A DNA stretch of 64,000 nucleotides. Origin: Pratylenchus scribneri (lineage: Eukaryota; Nematoda; Chromadorea; Rhabditida; Pratylenchidae). The stretch covers positions 3,658,001 through 3,722,000 of the forward strand of contig JAQSEB010000001.1 of the NCBI GenBank assembly GCA_030063045.1, written 5' to 3'. Position 1 is the first letter of the stretch, and every line of letters begins with the position of its first letter. Under the pieces are notes generated by a model. It saw only the letters and a program-made list of their open reading frames with translations, was not told the DNA's origin and did not search any database. Positions 58,087-64,000 of the stretch are shown here, piece by piece. The position numbers were made by a program, and so were the translations under genes.

Positions 58087-58545
58087 GAATTTGGTTGGAA
58101 TTGGTGGTGCTTTTGGAATGGATCGAGAATGGACGAAATTATTTTAATGATCAAATATTCAATATTATACATATATTCAATATATATACTCTTAGCATTT
58201 ATTTACTTTTATTCTTCCAAATCATATAATATTTTCCATAGTTTAGAATATTTTTCCATTTTTATAATATCTTCAATTAATAAAATTTGCTTTGGGATAG
58301 ACATATTTATTGGATTTAATTCCTTTGATTCATTTTTCCCTTTTGTGTCGATGTCGACAGGTCATCGTTGCTTGTGTTAGCTCCGACCATCTTCATAAAG
58401 AAAAAGGGAAATTTTGATTGGGGATGGCCTTTTGGCCAGCTGGGAAAAGTTTGAGTTGGAAGAGTAGAAAGTCTTTCATTTCCACCTTTACACTTCCATT
58501 TTCCCTTAAATCATCTTTTTGCAATCAATTCCAATTCCATATTTG

Positions 58546-59454
58546 ATGAAATTTGTTATTTTTCTTCTTTTTGTTGGTTTGGCATTGGCCGCAGGCACGA
58601 CTTGGGTCCCGGTGGATGAGGAGGATGGCACCTGCAACGCTGATGGGCCTTGCGTAGCCCCCGCAACATGCCACCGCCCCATTGAGTAATATTTATTTAT
58701 CAATATTAATTTATTATTTACAATATCTATTATTATTCTCATTTATTTATATATTTTTCCAATATTTATTATTAAATTTTACATTATTATTAGTATTTAT
58801 TATCATAATTTTAAAGATTCGACATTCCCCGCATTTGCCTTGCCCCGACAATTTTTGCTCATCATCGCTTTTTGCCGTCATTTGGCATCTTTTTGATTTT
58901 TCTTCTCATTGGACTTTTTCTGCTTGTTGCAATTTTGTCCTATTTTGTGTATTCTACTCGCCGTTTTATTCGGCAGTATTCGGCCTCATTGGAGAGAGTT
59001 GTAGTTAATTTGGTTCGTACAATTTTCATTTATTTCAATTCAAATTTTATTAGATATTATCATATATTTTAGTTCAATTATATTTATTTTTAATTCTAAT
59101 ATTATATTATTCCATATTCTTTTAATTCCGTATTTAATTTATTTAATTAATTAGTTTCCAATATTTATTTAATTAATTCCATTCCCTTTTAATCCAATCA
59201 ATCCCTTTTAGGCTCATCGACAGCCACCTCATCCACAGGTGTCCCCTGCTTTGGGTTTCAGTCTTGAGGAGGCAATTTCTCAACGTATTTCGTCTTTGGA
59301 ACAAGCCAATCGAGCAACCAATGACAATCTTTCGGCTCGTCTTGCTGCCCTTGAGGCTAATTCTTCGCCCATGGTTGCCCCCTCTTCGGGAACTGGTCCA
59401 ACCGAACGTCGAATTTTTCGCCGTTATTCGACAATTGGAAATGCTTGGGTGTGA
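58546..59454 (+). CDS. Antisense spliced gene in the retrotransposon: signal peptide, one membrane span, coiled-coil tail
   Basis: Three exons (58546-58685, 58817-59012, 59212-59454) with GT-AG borders join in frame into 192 residues. A signal peptide (MKFVIFLLFVGLALAAG) is followed by a short acidic ectodomain with four or five cysteines (DGTCNADGPCVAPATC), one strong membrane span (GIFLIFLLIGLFLLVAILSY) with a stop-transfer YSTRRFIR, and a tail with a coiled coil (LEEAISQRISSLEQANRATN, DNLSARLAALEANS) and a basic end (RRIFRRYSTIGN). The coiled coil plus Ser/Pro linker resembles the helix region of the RGG ORF upstream. That three introns-and-exons fall into one frame argues against chance. 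It is not a known retroelement gene; it may be a captured host gene or an accessory membrane protein. Confidence 0.7.
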
Positions 59455-59755
59455 TTGCCCAAACCGTTGGAATTCCATTTGATGATTTATGATTTTGATT
59501 TATTTAATAATGCCAATAATTCAATGCATTATTTCATTTGTGCATTAATTCATTAATTTCCAATATATTTCAATTTTATATGCACTTAATATTTTATGGG
59601 TTTGATATGGCAATCAAAATTTCACCCTAATTTCCTTTGGTTGAGTGGGAAGCAAGAAGAAGCAGTTCGCCAGTGAAAATCAAAAGGAAAAAAAATTTTT
59701 TGTGGTTAGCGCATTTTTGTGTTGGAGTGGAGGAAGGTTGGGTTGAGCCCCCATT

Positions 59756-60036
59756 TGTTACGACTCAACTTCGACGTGTTCTCCTTCCTATTTTTACTCC
59801 ATTACATTTATTAATAATATTTATTTTACGATTTAATAATGATAAAAGTGAACAAAACTAGGCGTATTTATATGGGGGGAATTCATTACAAAACGGGGGA
59901 AAATGCAATTGAGAATTACATCAAGAATTTGGAGGGAAATGGCCGTTGTGCAAGTGAGTTGGGCGAATATGGGCTGCAGGGCATTTGGTCGCAAATTGGT
60001 CCAATTGATGGATGAGTCTGGGCCAATATTATTACA
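59756..60036 (-). repeat. 5' LTR
   Basis: 281 bp, identical by eye to 49628-49908. On the minus strand a CATATAAATAC box lies in the middle (plus-strand 59863-59875) and AATAAA signals lie after it. Right neighbour is the target duplication TAATT. Confidence 0.95.
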
Positions 60037-60206
60037 TAATTATTAAATAAAAGTATTTTATTACCACAACATTATATTCACCGCCTTCTCCTGGCTCTCC
60101 CCCAGCAGTAGTCAATTTTTCCCACATTGGTTTGAAATTTGAATTTTGAAACAATGTATTTTGTAAGAATTATAGTTGGCTAAAACCCAAACTTCAGCCA
60201 TTTGAT

Positions 60207-61677
60207 CTGAATGATGAGTGATTCATTTTGAAAATTTAATTTAATTTAATTTAATTACATCATAGTAAATTATATAAAATTTAATATAAATTGACTTTAC
60301 AAGATTTTAAATGTAAATTAGAGAAAAAAATGGGGAAAGTTTATTAAAACAAAATATATAATAGTCTTATTAGAAGAAACTAACGATAAATGTTTAAATT
60401 CATTTAATTCATGTTTATATTTTTCTCCATTTTCTATCAAATTTGGACAGCACACACAATTGCAAAAAAAAATTGTGAATAAATATTAATGCGGCATTTT
60501 ATTTCTTCAGAGGAGAACAAAATTGATAATCAAAATGATATTTTTGAATTTTAATTCGTCATTATTTGTTCTTAAATTGTAAGATGGGTGCAGTTTGGAG
60601 CCTCTCTCCTTTCATTCCGAAAAATGAAAGTTTTTAAATATTTTCGATTCGAATCATTTTGTAAAATTTCATTTTTGTTTTTTAAAGAATTTCAAAGAAA
60701 ACCAATTAGAAATCGATTTGCATTTAATATGAATCATAACGATTTAAGATTTTAAAACTTTTTTCTTCTTCATCACATTTTGAACATTTTTATTAAATTT
60801 ATTCAATAATAAAAAAATCAAAAAAGCACAAATTTATTTGACATCATTCTCCTCCATCAATTTTCCTCATATTTTTTTATTATTTACCATTCAATTCATT
60901 TTTTTATTCCCATAAAAAATGCATAATCCATATTTATTTCCTCCTCTTTAAAAATTTGATTTTTAAATTGGCCAATCAAATTATTTTTATCATTTGTGTG
61001 AATTTTTTTTCTTAAAAATTTTCTCTTTCCTTATGTGATTTTTGGGTTGGGTGACATATTTCTGAAATTCATAAATCCTTATCGAATGGAATTAAAATGA
61101 AAATAATTTTAAATCAAAAAATATTTTTTATTAGTATTCCATTCTTTTTCCTACTTTATATCGAGACGAGATCGGCTAATTTGTTTATCCCCCAAAATTA
61201 TTTACCCAGCTTGGATTGAAACAATAAATTAGACGGGAATGTTCACAAAATGCGTCTCTTGACTTTCCCAATCCCACATTTTTATAATTATATACCATTA
61301 ATTAATCACGAATTAAATGATAATATTTATATACTATATTTATTTATAAATATCTTTGATTGCCTATTTTCACGTCAATTCCCAATTGTTTTTGCTCTAT
61401 TTTTTGCGAATCCCTTTCTCATTTTATTTTATTATCATATTTTCACAATATTCTGTGCGCCTTTTCACTGAATTATGCAAATCCATTGCGCAACCAAATA
61501 TGGAGTATTCCCCGTTGTTTACAATTTGCAATAAATTTGCCAGCAGCAAAATTCATCGATTAAATTAATCAATTAATTTTCCCCTCCGACCCTATTATAA
61601 TTGTAAACATTCAATTAATCATTGTAAATTTCAGTTTTCTTTCCTCATTAATTTAATTTTCGTCTCTTCACTTCAAA
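60207..61677. other. Intergenic, no gene seen
   Basis: Searched on the minus strand for more trehalase exons (in particular QWDxPNGW) without success. AT-rich with short hydrophobic ORFs on the plus strand that look accidental. The final part is the bestrophin 5' flank. Confidence 0.5.
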
Positions 61678-64000
61678 ATGACTGTCTCCTATAATTTGGA
61701 CATGTCCACTTCGACAAGTGGCTCATTTTTGCGCATTTTATTCCGATGGCGAGGATCCGTTTGGAAATCGGCAAGTCACATCAATTAATTATTTTTTGAT
61801 TATCAATTTCAATTTCAATATAATTAATTTTCACAATAAATTAGGTGTTGAATGAATTGATTGCGTGGACGGCAATGTTCTACACAGTTTTTGCCATCTA
61901 TCGGTTTGTCCTTTCCGAGGATGATCAAAAGGCATTTGAAAGTGTGGCCAAACATGTGAATGAAAAAATGGATTTATTGCCTCTGCATTTCATGTCAGTC
62001 TCTTTAGAATTTTATTATTATTATTTAAATTATTAATTAATTTTAAACAATTTTTTAAATTATTAATTTTTTATTTTTAGACTTGGCTTCTTCGTCACAA
62101 TTATCGTTGATCGGTAGAAAAATTAATTTAAAATTTAATATAATTAAATATAATATTTTTTTATTGCAACATAATCGAATCTATATAAAAATTAATTTTT
62201 ATATTTCCCAAAATTTCTTCAGTTGGAAACAAATTTTCCAGAACATTGGTTTTGTGGACAGTGCCGCCTATTTTATTTGCACATATATTCGAGGCACTGA
62301 TCATGAAATTCGGGTGGCCCGTCGAAATTGCATCCGGCAAATATAAGAAAATATTAAAAATATTTTTTCGATATTTTTGTAGTTATTTATGCTTAACCCA
62401 AGTGCTCGTTCTCCGTGACATTTCAATTCAAGTGCGAAAAAGATTCCCAAATTTGGATTCCCTCATCGATTCGGGTCTAATGAAGGTGTGAAAAATATTT
62501 TTAAATAAATTTGTTTCACCTTATTAATTAAAGCAAAATGAGCGTGAAATGATGGACAAAGTGCGGAATGGATTCAGCAAATATTGGATGCCAATTCATT
62601 GGACATTCACAATTTGCCATGAAATGAGAATTAAAGGGAATATTGCGGCTGATGTCCTTTTGAATAGTTTACTTCAGGAAATCAAATTATTCCGAGAGGT
62701 ATTCTCTTTAAGAACATTTTTATTGATGTAAATTTTTTATTAAAATATTTTAATTTTGTTAAAATTTTTAAATTATTTTCTTTCTTACAAGTTAATACAA
62801 ATAATTATTATTTTATTTGTTTTCAGAAACTTCAAACTCTTTGTAATTATGATTGGGTGCCGGTGCCATTGGGTTAATTTAATACAAATCCTTCTAAATA
62901 TTTAATTTCCCATTTAAGCCTATCCGCAAGTCGTATTTTTGGCTGTCCGAATTTATTTCCTTCTTTGTCTTTTCTGTCGCCAATATCGTTGGCACGAAAA
63001 TGCCGATACACAGAATCAAGTCCAAATACAAATAAATTATAAAATTTATTAATTCATTTTAATAGGTTGATCGTGTATTGCCCATTATGACAATGTTGCA
63101 ATTTTTCTTCATTATGGGTTGGCTAAAAGTGGCTGAAGCATTGCTGAATCCATTGGGTGAAGATGACGACGACTATGAATTTGAGTTTTATCATTAAATA
63201 ATTTTAAGTTAAATTAAATTGAAATGTTCCCTTCGAATATTTATTTTTTGCTAAAAAAATTTAATATTATTTTTGCCATAATTTATAAAATATCTTCATA
63301 ATTTTAGGCAACTACATAATCGACCGAAACATCGCAATCGCCATGACCATGGTCGACGAATGTTTTGATCAAAAGCCTGAACAAATGCCTGGAGGTAAAT
63401 AAATCGGCAAATTTTTTAGTCTAATGAAATAATGAATTATGTTGATATTCAGATTCGCCAGATGATGATGGAGATGCCAAAGAATTGTTGGCATATTCTG
63501 AATCGGCTGCCTCCCATCCTCAACATCCTCTCGTCGGTTCAGCAACAATGAGCAATTTGCCACAAGAAAAACAACATATTCGGATGGTACATAGACAACC
63601 CAGTCAAATCGATGAATTAAACGGTAATATCAGATGGAATTTGAGTGAATTTATTCTATTTTTACTAATTAATGAAAATTTGAGGTAATGGCATACCAAA
63701 GTCCTAAATGTTGTTTAAAAAATTATTTTAATTTTATAATGAAAATACCCGTTAGAAAAATTGTGCTAGTCTTAATTTATAATTTTGACCGAATTTTGGG
63801 CCTCAGATCAGTCTCAAATTAAAATCTAAAAATTCTCAATATTAAAATTCACATTTTTAAAGAAAATTCGATGGCCTCTGCTTGTCCAACCCCAAATGCA
63901 TTGCCCCGTCGCTCCACCAATGTTCTGCTCCGCCGAATGTCCACAATTTCATTGGACAAATTGCGCGCAATTCGCCAATCATTTTCATTGCCAATTCGAC
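61678..64000 (+). CDS. Bestrophin-type chloride channel (partial, continues past the window)
   Basis: At least twelve exons. The first ones are 61678-61770, 61845-61993, 62081-62113, 62223-62336, 62383-62485. Bestrophins are pentameric Ca-activated anion channels. Landmarks: [148 protein letters not shown] and [18 protein letters not shown]. The acidic GEDDDDYEF stretch matches the family's Ca-clasp (usually GEDDDDFE). Two introns need GC donors (61771 and 62337). At the intron after EDDDDYEF (donor 63186, acceptor 63307) the phases differ by one base, so that exon border is unresolved. The C-terminal tail is Ser/Pro-rich and runs out of the window. Confidence 0.92.

Larger units (their letters stand above)
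49628..60036 (-). mobile_element. Complete LTR retrotransposon (Ty3/gypsy-type, envelope-like domain, antisense genes)
   Basis: The element is 10409 bp long, bounded by 281-bp LTRs that begin TGTTACGACTCAACTTCG and end ATATTATTACA on the plus strand, with TAATT repeated on both outer sides (49623-49627 and 60037-60041). The gag-pol frame and the LTR signals (ATATAAATA box and AATAAA on the minus strand) show that it is transcribed leftwards, so the 5' LTR is the right one. Two bases inside that LTR the minus strand reads TGGGGGCTCAACCCAACC, a plausible tRNA primer-binding site. No typical polypurine tract is seen beside the 3' LTR. The two LTRs look identical, so the copy is young and probably still active or only recently so. 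Confidence 0.93.
49021..60206 (-). pseudogene. 3' end of an alpha,alpha-trehalase gene, split by the LTR element
   Basis: Three exons survive on the minus strand: 60065-60206, 49321-49451 and 49021-49108 (stop TAG). Read together they contain the trehalase C-terminal signature: QMAEVWVLANYNSY, then MWEKLTTAGGEPGEGGEYNV, then DGFGWTIGATLDLL, matching the family motif (GGGGEY..Q.GFGWTNG). Trehalase cleaves trehalose to two glucoses. The intron between the first two exons received the 10.4 kb retrotransposon. Exon 60065-60206 needs a one-base frame change between ANYNSY and MWEKL, and the other hallmark (QWDxPNGW) and all upstream exons were not found between 60.2 and 61.6 kb. So it is either a truncated pseudogene or a gene whose first part is far to the right. 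Confidence 0.75.

Noticed and set aside
61250..61568. Overlapping hydrophobic plus-strand ORFs upstream of bestrophin
   Set aside because: Phe/Ile/Leu-rich from T-rich DNA, three overlapping frames equally open, no splice support.
1..64000. tRNA genes
   Set aside because: No cloverleaf with an intact T-arm GTTCGA-type box and matching acceptor stem was found on either strand by reading; a covariance search would be decisive.

Overview
The window is nuclear DNA of a nematode. It is very AT-rich, genes are cut into many exons by introns often only 40-50 bases long that end in TTTTAG or TTTCAG, and the gene set is nematode-like (a serpentine chemoreceptor, a bestrophin, a StAR-lipid-transfer protein, a LIM protein, several signal-peptide proteins). 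A bacterial-type gene that carries introns, and several secreted proteins of unknown function, would fit a plant-parasitic (Tylenchina, Meloidogyne-like) species. The genus is an inference from style and is not proven by the sequence. All gene models below were spliced by eye; where stated, exon phases were checked to give one continuous frame.

Layout. 0.2-1.0 kb: 3' end of a UDP-glycosyltransferase-like gene (+). 1.7-6.7 kb: complete 15-exon quiescin sulfhydryl oxidase (-). 8.1-9.7 kb: se­ven-exon DUF1611/DgcN-like gene (+), a strong horizontal-transfer candidate. 10.5-10.9 kb: small ankyrin protein (+). 12.0-12.6 kb: small membrane protein (-). 13.2-14.5 kb: seven-transmembrane receptor (-). 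16.3-16.9 kb: single-LIM protein (+). 17.6-21.7 kb: phosphatidylinositol-phosphate kinase with an N-terminal signal peptide (+), with a 25-bp minisatellite in one intron. 22.4-24.7 kb: secreted protein of unknown function (-). 25.7-26.3 kb: Pro/Tyr/Gln-rich protein made of duplicated exons (-). 27.4-27.7 kb: 52-residue secreted Cys peptide (-). 28.5-31.0 kb: multi-pass membrane protein (+), whose last intron is a 1.4 kb array of 28-bp repeats. 32.6-33.7 kb: secreted 291-residue protein (+). 34.9-37.5 kb: TTC39-family TPR protein (+). 38.1-38.4 kb: secreted 54-residue peptide (+), then EGF-like exon remnants. 40.3-43.5 kb: STARD3 (MENTAL + START) (+). 43.8-46.5 kb: doublecortin-like/CaMK-type kinase without a DCX domain (-). 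46.9-48.9 kb: long palindromic foldback element. 49.0-60.2 kb: the 3' end of a trehalase gene (-), split by a 10.4 kb LTR retrotransposon. 61.7 kb to the end: bestrophin (+), running off the window.

The most unusual object is the LTR retrotransposon at 49628-60036. Its two 281-bp LTRs look identical and it is flanked by a 5-bp duplication (TAATT), so it inserted recently. One 2401-codon minus-strand frame holds gag, then an envelope-like membrane glycoprotein, then protease-RT-RNase H-integrase. On the opposite strand, between the 5' LTR and gag, lies a separate transcription-unit-like stretch with a TATA box, an RGG-box coiled-coil ORF, and a three-exon gene for a signal-peptide, single-pass membrane protein with a coiled-coil tail. 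I know of no described element with exactly this arrangement.

Tandem repeats tend to sit in introns. One repeat family with the core GGCGGAATTATT occurs at three places with 20-, 24- and 28-bp units.
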